From NCBI GenBank assembly GCA_031316155.1, contig JALDRB010000008.1:1-64000 (forward strand): 64,000 nt of DNA, in the 5' to 3' direction. The translations under genes were made by a program, and so were the position numbers. The notes under the pieces are model-generated. The model saw nothing but the letters and a program-made list of their open reading frames with translations. It was not told the origin of the DNA and made no database searches. The DNA comes from Candidatus Scalindua sp. GTDB taxonomy: Bacteria > Planctomycetota > Brocadiia > Brocadiales > Scalinduaceae. This document shows positions 9,806 to 17,488 of the stretch, piece by piece; the first letter of the stretch is position 1; each line of letters begins with the position of its first letter.

Positions 9806-10094
9806 TACACAATTATAAAATCCTAGAGCTGCCTTTACCGCATGTTTTTAGCTGGAATTGTAGAATGAACGAGCCTCTGGATCCCCGATAAACATGTCCT
9901 CGTGAAAACGGGGAAGCGTTCGGCCATGACAAAAGTCGTGCAAGAAAAAATATAACCGGATACTACTGAACATCTATATACTATATTTCATTACGATATT
10001 GCAATCAGATATTCATATATGTTAATTATTTTTGCTCCTGGTTTAGTTCAGGTGCAATATGAATGTATGAGAGTCAGAGGAAAGGAGGAACAGG
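9806..10094. other. Intergenic stretch without recognised gene
   Basis: AT-rich DNA upstream of the FetB-like gene. I see no coding frame with family features and no repeat shared with the rest of the window. Its right end holds a good ribosome binding site (AAAGGAGGAACAGG, 10081-10094) for the small broken gene that follows. Confidence 0.4.
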
Positions 10095-10319
10095 ATGGGA
10101 GAAAACAATGGATTTTACAGAAAGGATGAAGGAAAATAAGGGGAAGTTAATAAATTATCTTTTGCTGATTGTGCACAGATCCCGTTACATGAAGGCGTAG
10201 AAACTCCTGATGACGTCATAAAGATTGAAGAACTTAAAATTATGAAAGTGGATTTTGAAGCTGTCGCTAAGAAGCTTCAAGAGATACAACCATATCTTAA
10301 AGAGTGGGTGGGGTACTGA
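10095..10319 (+). pseudogene. Small gene of 74 codons interrupted by one in-frame TAA
   Basis: An ATG at 10095 follows a strong Shine-Dalgarno (AAAGGAGG). The frame reads MGENNGFYRKDEGK, then TAA at 10137-10139, and continues open for 59 more codons to TGA at 10317-10319. The downstream part is protein-like: FADCAQIPLHEGVETPDDV, then an amphipathic stretch and EIQPYLKEWVGY at the end. A single change of TAA to CAA would give an intact 74-residue protein. I do not recognise the family. It may be a recent pseudogene or a sequence error. Confidence 0.45.
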
Positions 10320-10320
10320 T

Positions 10321-10399
10321 CATGTCATTTCGAGCATAACGAGAAATCTTAAATTCAAACGAATGTAAAAAGATCTCTCCCTTCGGTCGAGATGACATG
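10321..10399. repeat. Imperfect inverted repeat with CATGTCATTTCGAGC ends
   Basis: A 79-base imperfect palindrome. The left arm begins CATGTCATTTCGAGC and AGAAATCTT; the right arm carries AGATCTCTC and ends GTCGAGATGACATG. It starts two bases after the stop of the broken small gene and abuts family A copy A2. It could act as a terminator-like hairpin; mobility is inference. Confidence 0.75.
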
Positions 10400-10400
10400 T

Positions 10401-10539
10401 TATACTCATCTCACAATGGTCTTCGGATAAAATCCGAGATAAAATTGAGCGAGTAAAGCCCTCGGCACCCTTTGTCCGGGGATACCTTCGCCAAGATTTG
10501 GTTTCCGGTAAAACCGAAAACCAAATCGGTTTTAGTATA
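10401..10539 (+). repeat. Family A palindromic repeat, copy A2 (reference copy without insert)
   Basis: This 139-base copy shows the basic plan: TATACTCATCTCACAATGG at the left end, a CGGAT-AAA-ATCCG mini-hairpin, a GC-richer middle (CCGGGGATACC), and a long 3' hairpin in which GATTTGGTTTCCGG pairs with CCGAAAACCAAATC around TAAAA. It ends GGTTTTAGTATA. The outermost TATACT and AGTATA are inverted copies of each other. Confidence 0.88.
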
Positions 10540-10578
10540 ACTACTACCAATAGAAGATTTTTCAAATCAATACAATAA

Positions 10579-10683
10579 TCTGAGAAGGATGGGAAACTAA
10601 TCGGCATTGAGATTATCGATGCTTCAGAGATAATGGATAAGAAAATTGAGTTTACCCTTTCGAAATTCACTGCGGTAGCATAA
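10579..10683 (+). pseudogene. C-terminal remnant of a DUF2283-like protein
   Basis: An open frame of 34 codons before TAA at 10681 reads SEKDGKLIGIEIIDASEIM and then a short tail. The DGKLIGIEIIDAS pattern is the end of the DUF2283 fold, a small beta-rich domain of about 60-70 residues. The N-terminal half is absent: a stop and family A copy A2 lie immediately upstream. It looks like a gene truncated by repeat insertion or deletion. No start codon is evident. Confidence 0.55.
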
Positions 10684-10770
10684 AGCAGATTCATCGGAGA
10701 ATGACGAATTGACATTAAAGCTGTAAAATCGAGCATAGACCTGGGGGGGGCGGAGGGATGGCAACAAAAA

Positions 10771-11172
10771 ATGAGAGTTGGGAAGGAAACAGTTACCGGA
10801 ATGAATAGATTTGTTATTCAGGAGCACCATGCATCACACCTTCATTGGGATTTCAGGTTGGAGCTGGACGGGGTGCTGAAAAGCTGGGCAATTCCCAAAA
10901 AACCTGGAGAAATTCCCGGAAAGAAATATCTGGCAATACAGGTGGAAGATCATGACGTAGATTATATCGACTTTGAAGGTGAGATTGAGGAAGGCAATTA
11001 TGGCGCAGGCCGGGTTTCTATCTGGGATACTGGTACGTATGATTTACTGGAGAGGTCGGAGAATAAGGTGATTTTTACGATTCATGGAAAAAAATTGAAG
11101 GGAGATTTCTGTCTGGTTAAGTTTCCGAAGGCCGGAGAGAAGCAATGGTTGTTCTTCAGGAAAAAAACGTAA
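10771..11172 (+). CDS. Stand-alone LigD-type 3'-phosphoesterase domain protein
   Basis: A 133-residue protein equal to the phosphoesterase (PE) domain of bacterial DNA ligase D, which trims 3'-phosphates and ribonucleotides at DNA ends during non-homologous end joining. Diagnostic segments are FVIQEHHASHLHWDFRLELDG (HxxxxxHWDFRLE), KSWAIPKKP, EDHDVDYIDFEGEI and GNYGAGRVSIWDTGTY; the metal-binding His and Asp residues are all present. No ligase, polymerase or Ku gene lies within view, so this is a free-standing PE protein as seen in various bacteria and archaea. The start could also be Met-11 (10801), just before the conserved RFVIQEH core. A poly-G run (10742-10748) precedes it. Confidence 0.9.
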   Translation: MRVGKETVTGMNRFVIQEHHASHLHWDFRLELDGVLKSWAIPKKPGEIPGKKYLAIQVEDHDVDYIDFEGEIEEGNYGAGRVSIWDTGTYDLLERSENKVIFTIHGKKLKGDFCLVKFPKAGEKQWLFFRKKT

Positions 11173-11230
11173 AGAGGCTGTCACGAAGATAACAGGAGCT
11201 CTTTTTCCTTAAATGTGTGCGATATTACGG

Positions 11231-11740
11231 TTACTCGGCATTGAGTGGTAGACACATCACATGCCACTTAAATCCGCCATGTCTCGATTTCGATTTCCCG
11301 AGATCGAAAAAACCAAATTTCTGATAATAAGGTATGAGGTCAGATTTACAGAGTAACAGTATTTTTTTCTTTTTCAGCTTTTTTGATACTTCGATAAATT
11401 TTTCCATCAACTTTTTAGAGATTCCCTTTCCCCTGAATTCAGGTAAGACAGCCAGAGAAAAGATAACCGTGTTTTTGCCGTTATTATGATGGCCGATCAT
11501 GTCTTTCAGCTCTTCGTTGGTTAGATCTTCGGTGTTAGTAGATGCGCTATTAATCATACCGATAAGAGAACCTTTAAAATCGGCAACTAAAAATCCCCCG
11601 GGAAACAACCTGATACGTGTCTTGATCTTTTCTCTTGTTGCCCCTTCGGTGGTATAAGAGGCAGATTCGATCTCGTAGCATCCGTTCAGATCCTGCTCCT
11701 TAACAAACCTGATCTTCAAACCTTCCATAAGAGTATCCAT
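11231..11740 (-). CDS. GNAT N-acetyltransferase, AANAT-like
   Basis: A 169-residue acetyl-CoA-dependent N-acyltransferase. The N-terminus (IRFVKEQDLNGCYEIESASY) and acetyl-CoA loop region (SLAVLPEFRGKGISKKLMEKF, with R/Q-x-x-G-x-G/A as RGKGIS) define GNAT. The C-terminal PYYQKFGFFDLG and HGGFKWHVM resemble the arylalkylamine N-acetyltransferase branch, where HGG and WHxM segments shape the amine site. The start at 11740 has AAGGA about 7 bases upstream; Met-5 is a weaker alternative. It lies convergent with the LigD-like gene and upstream of repeat A3. The acceptor substrate is unknown. Confidence 0.85.
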   Translation of the reverse strand: MDTLMEGLKIRFVKEQDLNGCYEIESASYTTEGATREKIKTRIRLFPGGFLVADFKGSLIGMINSASTNTEDLTNEELKDMIGHHNNGKNTVIFSLAVLPEFRGKGISKKLMEKFIEVSKKLKKKKILLLCKSDLIPYYQKFGFFDLGKSKSRHGGFKWHVMCLPLNAE

Positions 11741-11766
11741 GTAATGTCCTTATCTGCCACAGCAAA

Positions 11767-11935
11767 TATACTCATCTCATAATGGTTTTCGGATAAAATC
11801 CGAGATAAAATTGAGCGAGTAAAGTCCTTGGAGCCTTTTGTCCTGGGATACCTTCACTAAGATTTGGTTTCCGGCCCGTCCGGCCTGTCAGCCGTTCGGA
11901 CGGGTAAAACCGAAAACCAAATCGGTTTTAGTATA
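11767..11935 (+). repeat. Family A palindromic repeat, copy A3, with nested GC-rich hairpin
   Basis: Starts TATACTCATCTCATAATGG and ends GGTTTTAGTATA as in A2. The loop side of the 3' hairpin carries a 30-base insert at 11875-11904 (arms CCCGTCCG / CGGACGGG) between GGTTTCCGG and TAAAACCG. Removing it recreates the A2 arrangement exactly. It sits between divergent genes (GNAT and thioredoxin). Confidence 0.88.
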
Positions 11936-11952
11936 GAATAAAAATTAGTGTG

Positions 11953-11986
11953 GTTAGAACCCAACCTGGCCGGACAAGAACTCATG
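11953..11986. repeat. Family C repeat fragment (ACCCAACCTGGCCGG)
   Basis: Contains GAACCCAACCTGGCCGGAC and AAGAACTCATG. The core ACCCAACCYGGCC recurs at 18845 and as a full inverted repeat at 42956-43023. Confidence 0.6.
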
Positions 11987-12157
11987 TGAAATTTATTCCT
12001 TAAAAGCAAGTAATTGTTGGGTCAGAGACTAATGAATTTTTTCGATTTCATCAAGCAAAATTTCATCGAGAAAACTCATTTGCTAATATCATGATAAAAG
12101 GTATAATTATGTTTCTCAGTGTTTTCTAAAAACCCTCTTGCAGAAGGGAGCGGAAAG

Positions 12158-12496
12158 ATGGCGGGTATAGAGGCTGCTGTCAATACGGACTTTGAACAGA
12201 TTGTTATTCAGTCTGCAATGCCGGTATTAGTTGACTTTTATACGGACTGGTGTGTTCCGTGTAAGGCACAGACACCAATATTAGCAGAGTTATCCGGAAT
12301 ATACGACCGGAGAATTAAATTTGTAAAGGTCGATATCGATGTTGAGGGGAACGAGGAATTGGCGACGAAATACGGTGTCGTATCTGTGCCGACACTCATA
12401 CTCTTTGACCAGGGAGAAATAGTGGATACTTTTACCGGCATGACGAGCAAAAGTATACTTGAACAGAAATTTAGAAAGATTTTACTGGAGCAGTAA
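12158..12496 (+). CDS. Thioredoxin-like protein
   Basis: A 112-residue thioredoxin-fold disulfide reductase with the active site WCVPC in the context DFYTDWCVPCKAQTPILAEL (around residues 29-33), the cis-proline motif SVPTLILF and the usual KVDIDVEGNEELATKYGV strand. No signal peptide is visible, so it is cytoplasmic. I start it at the ATG at 12158, preceded by GGGAG about 7 bases upstream; the frame is open 13 codons earlier. The following CcdA/DsbD-like membrane gene begins 3 bases after its stop. The pair probably moves electrons from this thioredoxin across the membrane to periplasmic thiols, as needed for cytochrome c maturation. Confidence 0.9.
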   Translation: MAGIEAAVNTDFEQIVIQSAMPVLVDFYTDWCVPCKAQTPILAELSGIYDRRIKFVKVDIDVEGNEELATKYGVVSVPTLILFDQGEIVDTFTGMTSKSILEQKFRKILLEQ

Positions 12497-12499
12497 TAT

Positions 12500-13207
12500 A
12501 TGGAAGGTTTTTTACAGGGTCTGGAAGGCTATTTAAATTCAGCGCCGATTTTTGCCTACATTGCAGTTTTTCTGGGTGGTGTTCTCACCAGTTTTACGCC
12601 ATGTGTGTATCCGATGATCCCGATAACGGTTGCTTATATCGGAGGACGAAGCGGGGAATCCAGACTGCATGGACTTACTCTTTCGATCTTTTATGTATTG
12701 GGAATGGCGGTAACGTATTCAGCGCTTGGCGCCTTTGCCGCTTTGACAGGTAAGCTATTCGGCTCTGCCAGTACGAATCCTATATTGTATCTGGTCGTTG
12801 CCAATATTTTCATCTTTCTTGGCTTGTCGATGCTGGATCTCTTTGTAATACCTCTTCCCTCATTTCTTACAAGGAGACAACCGGGCAGGAAAGTTGGCGG
12901 TTACGTAGGGGCGTTTCTTGTGGGTCTTCTTGCCGGAACCGTTGCTGCGCCATGTACTGCACCTGTATTGGGAGTTGTCTTAACTTTTGTAGCGGCAAAA
13001 CAGAACGTTTTTTACGGAATAACCTTACTCTTCGTTTTTTCTGTCGGATTAGGGACACTCTTAATCCTGGTCGGTACGTTTGCAGGTCTGATGTCGAGCT
13101 TGCCGAAGACGGGTAAGTGGAGTGTTGCTATCAAAAAGGTTTTTGGCTGGACTATGATAGGAGTGGGAGAGTATTTTCTCATTACCGCAGGGAAATTACT
13201 CGTCTGA
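12500..13207 (+). CDS. ccdA: CcdA/DsbD-family thiol electron carrier
   Basis: A 235-residue membrane protein of six or so helices that matches the CcdA/DsbD-beta family, carrying reducing equivalents from cytoplasmic thioredoxin to the outside. The two redox cysteines are in the expected settings FTPCVYPMIPIT (first helix) and VAAPCTAPVLGVV (fourth helix). The protein ends after the sixth helix (TMIGVGEYFLITAGKLL), so it is the short CcdA type and not full DsbD. It is transcribed directly after the thioredoxin gene with only 3 bases between. The flavodiiron gene lies convergent downstream. It probably serves the nearby c-type cytochromes. Confidence 0.9.
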   Translation: MEGFLQGLEGYLNSAPIFAYIAVFLGGVLTSFTPCVYPMIPITVAYIGGRSGESRLHGLTLSIFYVLGMAVTYSALGAFAALTGKLFGSASTNPILYLVVANIFIFLGLSMLDLFVIPLPSFLTRRQPGRKVGGYVGAFLVGLLAGTVAAPCTAPVLGVVLTFVAAKQNVFYGITLLFVFSVGLGTLLILVGTFAGLMSSLPKTGKWSVAIKKVFGWTMIGVGEYFLITAGKLLV

Positions 13208-13258
13208 TTTTCTCTCTTGATGCACAGGTTCTTCAAAAGATACGATTCTCTGACTGGC

Positions 13259-14449
13259 TTACGACTCAAGTGATAACAGAGCATCGGCAAATTTTTCTCC
13301 GAACTCAAAACATTCCTGGAGGTCTTCATTGTTTGGAATCAGTTTTTTCTTCAGCGGAGGCTTATGAAGTTTAATATGAAGACCGCTTAATCTGTCCTCT
13401 ATCATTTTTGTAGCTTCACCACTCCACCCGAAAGAGCCGAAGGCGGAAGCCAGTTTAATCTTTGAATTAACGGATTTTATTAAAGCAAGCACATCCCACA
13501 CAGGTCTCGGGACATCTCCAGCGATGGTAGGTGAGCCTACCAGGAGACCATCTGCTTTTTCGATAGCGTCCCTGATCTTTTGAATTTCGGGATTATTTAT
13601 GTTGAATGATGTGATGTCTATATCCCGGGTTAACATCCCTTTTTCCAGCGACTCTGCCATTTTTTTTGTGTTCCCATAGATACTGGCGTACAAAACAAGA
13701 ATACTTGTTTTCTTTTCTTCTCCTCGCTTGCTCCAGTTATACCAGCTTTCAATATATCTCTGCGGGTCTTTTCGTAAAATTGGCCCATGTCCTGTTGCTA
13801 TAACGTCGATTTTTAAATCCTTAATCCTCTCAATAGCCTTTAAAACATAAGGTTTAAAGGGGCGTATGATGCAGTCATAGTAGTAGCGGAAGGAATCATC
13901 AAAATTGTCTATCAGGTCGTCAAACATCCTTTCATCACAATAGTGTGAGCTGAACACGTCACAACTGAAAAGAACTCTTTCCTTTTCTGAGTATGTTAAA
14001 ATTGCATCAGGCCAGTGCAAAAAGGGAGCAGGGAAGAACTTTAAATCACAGGTGCCAATGTTAAGAGTAGGGTGCTCTTCAATTGTCATGAAATCAAATG
14101 GTTCGTTGATAATATTCTTTAAAAATTGGCATCCTGCTCTCGATCCGATGATTGTAGCGTTGTTTGTGTATTGTAAAAGTTGTAAAAGTGCTCCTGAATG
14201 GTCAGGTTCGGCATGGCTGGCAATAATATAGTCAATATCCTTAAGGTCCGTCAGGGTTTTTAGTTTCGAAATAAATTCGTCTGTAAAAGGGTCCTTCACG
14301 GTATCTATTAAGACAGTTTTTTTGTCTTTGATAAGGTAAGAATTGTAGGTTGTGCCGTGGTCAGCTTTGAAAATGATATCAAATACTCTCATGTCTGGAT
14401 CCAAAGCGCCAAGCCAGTATATGTTGTCTTTTATTGTGAGATGGTTCAT
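13259..14449 (-). CDS. Flavodiiron protein (A-type flavoprotein, FprA-like)
   Basis: A 396-residue cytoplasmic enzyme that reduces oxygen to water and/or nitric oxide to nitrous oxide. The N-terminal metallo-beta-lactamase-like domain has the diiron ligands HAEPDHSG (HxExDH), HWPDAILTY, FSCDVFSSHYCDE and ATGHGPI. The C-terminal flavodoxin domain begins near residue 250 with ILVLYASIYGNTKKMAES and has SPTIAGDVPRPVWD for FMN binding. Length equals the minimal two-domain class without a rubredoxin tail. It is divergent from the superoxide reductase gene with 250 bases between, so the two may share a control region for oxygen stress. Confidence 0.95.
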   Translation of the reverse strand: MNHLTIKDNIYWLGALDPDMRVFDIIFKADHGTTYNSYLIKDKKTVLIDTVKDPFTDEFISKLKTLTDLKDIDYIIASHAEPDHSGALLQLLQYTNNATIIGSRAGCQFLKNIINEPFDFMTIEEHPTLNIGTCDLKFFPAPFLHWPDAILTYSEKERVLFSCDVFSSHYCDERMFDDLIDNFDDSFRYYYDCIIRPFKPYVLKAIERIKDLKIDVIATGHGPILRKDPQRYIESWYNWSKRGEEKKTSILVLYASIYGNTKKMAESLEKGMLTRDIDITSFNINNPEIQKIRDAIEKADGLLVGSPTIAGDVPRPVWDVLALIKSVNSKIKLASAFGSFGWSGEATKMIEDRLSGLHIKLHKPPLKKKLIPNNEDLQECFEFGEKFADALLSLES

Positions 14450-14637
14450 TTTGAACGCCGGTCTTATTTCCTTGAATTTGTTTTAGCTGTTTACGTTATT
14501 TGCTTGAATTCTAATTACTTTGCGGTGATGTTTCAACATTAATTTAATTAAATAAATTAAAATGATACATTGAAAGAAAATTCTCAGAGCAGAGAATTAC
14601 TCAGGAAATTGATTGTGTTTTATTACGATAAATGTGC

Positions 14638-14648
14638 TATACTATAAT
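14638..14648 (+). promoter_or_regulatory. Possible -10 region for the superoxide reductase gene
   Basis: TATACTATAAT lies about 50 bases before the ATG in an AT-rich stretch. A well-spaced -35 box is not obvious; TTGATT at 14609-14614 is too far. The call is tentative. The downstream leader has a strong AGGAGGAG ribosome binding site. Confidence 0.3.
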
Positions 14649-14699
14649 ATCAAGAAAAAAAATATAATTTCTAATTTTTGATAAATAGGAGGAGAAGAA

Positions 14700-15077
14700 A
14701 TGATAAACGAAAAGGCACTATTTTGTAAGATAAATAATCCTCAGGATGCTGCGGATAAAGAGTCTCCGATAGCTAAGAAGCATGTTCCTGTTATTGAAGT
14801 GCCTCAGGTGGTGAATGCCGGAGAGTATTTCGACGCAAAGATAAAGGTTGGGGAGGTGGAACATGTGAGTGAAAATGAGCATTTCATTCAATGGATAGAA
14901 TTTTATATTGGGAATGTTTATCTTGGCAGATATGACTTCGCTCCCGTAATGACAAAACCTGAAGTAACTGTGTCTCTTAAGCTGAGTCACTCGGGGCTGG
15001 ATTCAACATTAAGGGCCATTTCCCGGTGTAATCTTCATGGTTTATGGGAGGGTGCAACCCAAATAAAGAGTAAGTAA
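14700..15077 (+). CDS. Superoxide reductase (neelaredoxin/class II type)
   Basis: A 125-residue enzyme that reduces superoxide to hydrogen peroxide at a mononuclear Fe(His)4Cys centre. All ligands can be read: KKHVPVIE (His and the lysine that gates the substrate), HVSENEHFIQW (two His six residues apart) and the C-terminal CNLHGLW (Cys and His). The N-terminal desulforedoxin iron domain is absent, so it is the one-iron form. The ATG follows AGGAGGAGAAGAA. It is paired head-to-head with the flavodiiron gene and followed closely by aspartase. Together they are a typical defence set of strict or microaerotolerant anaerobes. Confidence 0.93.
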   Translation: MINEKALFCKINNPQDAADKESPIAKKHVPVIEVPQVVNAGEYFDAKIKVGEVEHVSENEHFIQWIEFYIGNVYLGRYDFAPVMTKPEVTVSLKLSHSGLDSTLRAISRCNLHGLWEGATQIKSK

Positions 15078-15110
15078 AATGCTCTTATATTGCCTGCATT
15101 TGAATTTTTC

Positions 15111-16538
15111 ATGAAAACACTAAACAACCAATACCGTTTAGAGCGGGACACAATAGGTGAAGTTAAAGTACCAAAATATTCTTATTATGGTGCCCAGACA
15201 GTCAGGGCTATGGAGAACTTTCCGATCAGTGGTATAAGGCCTCACCCGGTTTTTACCAGGGCTGCGGTCTTTATAAAAAAGGCTGCAGCAAAGGTGAACA
15301 ACGAACTCGGTTGTTTAAGTGATGAGAAAAGCAAGATGATCATCAAGGCTGCTGACAGGATAATTGGTGGAGAATTTCATGACCAATTTGTTGTCGATGT
15401 GTATCAGGCGGGAGCCGGTACGTCATTTAACATGAACGTAAATGAGGTAATAGCTAATATTGCAATAGAAAGCATGGGTGGGAACAAAGGAGACTATTCT
15501 TTTGTTCATCCAAATGATCATGTTAACTTCGGCCAGTCAACGAACGATGTATATCCGACTGCTATGAGAATTGCGGGATTGCTGATGTTGAAAGAATTAA
15601 TTTCCGTTATGGCTGAACTTGGAGAAGCTTTAAACAGGAAGGCTCAGGAATTCAATCTGATTGTTAAGTCCGGAAGAACCCATTTGCAGGATGCTGCTCC
15701 AGTCAGGCTTGGCCAGGAGTTTTCAGGTTACGCTGACTCAGTTGCAAAATCTGTTGAAAGAATAGAGAATGCAAGCATTTCATTACATGAGCTTGGAATC
15801 GGTGGCACAGCAGTGGGAACAGGCCTGAACACGCACCCTGAATATACAAACAGAATCATCAATGAACTTCAGAAATTGACAAATTTACCGGTAAGGAGTG
15901 CGAAAAATCGTTTTGAGGCTATGCAAAGCAATGCGCCTGTTGCAGAGGTTTCCAGTTCCATTAAGGTTTTTGTTCTGGAGCTTATAAGAATTGCGAATGA
16001 TTTACGCCTTCTGAGTTCAGGTCCGAAGACAGGACTTGATGAAATAAATCTACCGGCAGTTCAACCGGGTTCTTCAATTATGCCCGCTAAGGTCAATCCC
16101 GTAATGGCCGAGATGCTTACTATGGTCTGTTTTTCAGTGATCGGCAACGACTTGACAATTACGATGGCATCTCAGGCGGGACAGCTGGAACTGAACGTAA
16201 TGATGCCTGTAATGCAGTACAAATTACTCGACTCAATATCGATTATTACGAATGCTCTGAAAGTCTTTATCAGTAAATGTGTTAACGGCATCACTGCAAA
16301 TAAAGAGAAGTGTTATCAGTATGCGGTAAACAGCTTTGCTATAGTGACTGCTTTAAATCCGTATATAGGGTATTCAAATGCTGCTGTGGTTGCAAAAGAA
16401 TCCCGGTTAACAGGGAAGTCTCTCAAAGAAGTTGTATTAGAGAGGGGGTTAATAGATGAAGAAAAACTTGACGAAATTCTTTCCCCTGAATCAATGACGC
16501 AACCGGGTTTACCGCATCAGGATGATAGTTACAAATAA
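15111..16538 (+). CDS. aspA: Aspartate ammonia-lyase (aspartase)
   Basis: About 475 residues of the fumarase/aspartase superfamily. It interconverts L-aspartate and fumarate plus ammonium. Key segments are GSSIMPAKVNPVMAEML (flexible signature loop holding the catalytic Ser), GRTHLQDAAPVRLGQEF and FGQSTNDVYPTAMRI. The substrate-binding pattern and the N-terminal ERDTIGEVKVPKYSYYGAQTVRA favour aspartase over fumarase C. I start it at ATG 15111 (MKTLNNQYRLERD); a TTG seven codons earlier is open but less likely. It lies 33 bases after the superoxide reductase gene. A stem GTTACAA/TTGTAAC spans its stop region (16526-16547). Confidence 0.9.
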   Translation: MKTLNNQYRLERDTIGEVKVPKYSYYGAQTVRAMENFPISGIRPHPVFTRAAVFIKKAAAKVNNELGCLSDEKSKMIIKAADRIIGGEFHDQFVVDVYQAGAGTSFNMNVNEVIANIAIESMGGNKGDYSFVHPNDHVNFGQSTNDVYPTAMRIAGLLMLKELISVMAELGEALNRKAQEFNLIVKSGRTHLQDAAPVRLGQEFSGYADSVAKSVERIENASISLHELGIGGTAVGTGLNTHPEYTNRIINELQKLTNLPVRSAKNRFEAMQSNAPVAEVSSSIKVFVLELIRIANDLRLLSSGPKTGLDEINLPAVQPGSSIMPAKVNPVMAEMLTMVCFSVIGNDLTITMASQAGQLELNVMMPVMQYKLLDSISIITNALKVFISKCVNGITANKEKCYQYAVNSFAIVTALNPYIGYSNAAVVAKESRLTGKSLKEVVLERGLIDEEKLDEILSPESMTQPGLPHQDDSYK

Positions 16539-16603
16539 AAAATTGTAACAATTGTGGCGGAAAAATAGAAAAATTGAGAATTTTTTTTGTGAGAGGAGAA
16601 AAA

Positions 16604-16945
16604 ATGAATACGCTTTCAAAAATATGTATGATACTAATGGTTCAAATAGTCTTAAGCTATTTCGTGACACCGAAATTATTTGCAGAAGAGATCGATGCTA
16701 ACGATTTGTTCAAAAGGCATTGCGTAGTATGCCACGGGGAAGACGGTAAGGGGAAGACCGACCTGGGAGAAGGACTTGGTGCACGGGATTTTACCCAAAA
16801 GGAATTTCACGATTCTATTACCGATGAAAAGATCGTAGAACAGATTACCAATGGTTCAGAAAAAATGTTTCCGTTTAAGGACAAGCTTGCACCGGAAGAG
16901 ATAAAGGCTCTGATACCCGTGATAAGGGCATTTGGAGGAAAATAG
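16604..16945 (+). CDS. Exported mono-haem c-type cytochrome (first of two)
   Basis: A 113-residue small class I cytochrome c. The N-terminal signal peptide (MILMVQIVLSYFVTPKLFA) is followed by one haem site, CVVCHGEDGKGKTD, and a later methionine in NGSEKMFPFKDKL that can be the sixth ligand. Start ATG 16604 has GAGAGGAGAA upstream. It probably shuttles electrons in the periplasm or an equivalent compartment. It is followed 91 bases later by a second, related cytochrome (pattern DGKGK.. LGA.DFT shared), so they look like a tandem duplication. Partner enzymes are not in view. Confidence 0.88.
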   Translation: MNTLSKICMILMVQIVLSYFVTPKLFAEEIDANDLFKRHCVVCHGEDGKGKTDLGEGLGARDFTQKEFHDSITDEKIVEQITNGSEKMFPFKDKLAPEEIKALIPVIRAFGGK

Positions 16946-17036
16946 ATTTGGTGAAACTGACAATGAAAATTTTTCGATGTACATTAAGTTTCTGTTGTTC
17001 CGAATCGGTTAAATTTTATTCTGGAGGTTTTGGATT

Positions 17037-17390
17037 ATGAGAGGTATGAACGCATACATATTTATCATTATTGTGATTGTATCTTTAGCACCTTTCCAAG
17101 TATCAAATACTTTTGCCGGAACAGTTGATTACAAAAAGATATATAAGAATGAGTGCCAGAAATGCCATGGGTTGGATGGCAAGGGGTCAAAAAGAGGTAA
17201 GAAACTTGGTGCTCCTGACTTTACTGATGCTGAATGGCAGGCTTCTGTAACAGATGAACAGTTAGTGAATTCTATAACTCACGGGAAGAAAAAGATGCCA
17301 AAACAGGAAGGTAATTTGAGTCTGGAAGAGATCAAAGCTGTCGTGAAATATGTACGGTTTTTTGTACCGAAAAATAAGCGCAAGTATTAG
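17037..17390 (+). CDS. Exported mono-haem c-type cytochrome (second of two)
   Basis: A 117-residue class I cytochrome c with a signal peptide (AYIFIIIVIVSLAPFQVSNTFA), one haem site CQKCHGLDGKGSKRG and a likely axial Met in HGKKKMPKQEG. ATG 17037 follows TCTGGAGGTTTT. It shares the arrangement CxxCHG-DGKG-LGAPDFTDAEW with the preceding cytochrome, so the two are paralogues. It is very basic. A strong intrinsic terminator begins 35 bases after its stop, ending the unit. Confidence 0.88.
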   Translation: MRGMNAYIFIIIVIVSLAPFQVSNTFAGTVDYKKIYKNECQKCHGLDGKGSKRGKKLGAPDFTDAEWQASVTDEQLVNSITHGKKKMPKQEGNLSLEEIKAVVKYVRFFVPKNKRKY

Positions 17391-17424
17391 GAACCTTCGA
17401 TGGTTTTTTGCAGTTCAGAAAATT

Positions 17425-17466
17425 AAATAACCAAGCTTCATAAAAAAAGCTTGGTTATTTAATTTT
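17425..17466 (+). terminator. Rho-independent terminator after the cytochrome genes
   Basis: A perfect 14-base stem, AAATAACCAAGCTT (17425-17438) with AAGCTTGGTTATTT (17447-17460), around an 8-base loop, followed by AATTTTT. It lies between the second cytochrome and the next CDF-like gene. Confidence 0.88.
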
Positions 17467-17488
17467 TGTAATCAGATATAGGGATTTA

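Noticed and set aside
10137-10139. TAA as a recoded sense codon
   Set aside because: Many genes here end in TAA normally, so there is no sign of a changed code. Recoding as selenocysteine would need TGA.
10320-10736. Minus-strand frame of about 138 codons
   Set aside because: It runs through two non-coding palindromic repeats and a DUF2283 remnant on the other strand, so it is a chance frame.
16526-16547. GTTACAA/TTGTAAC stem at the aspartase stop as a terminator
   Set aside because: The stem is AT-rich, has no following T-run, and the next gene on the strand is close; kept only as a remark.
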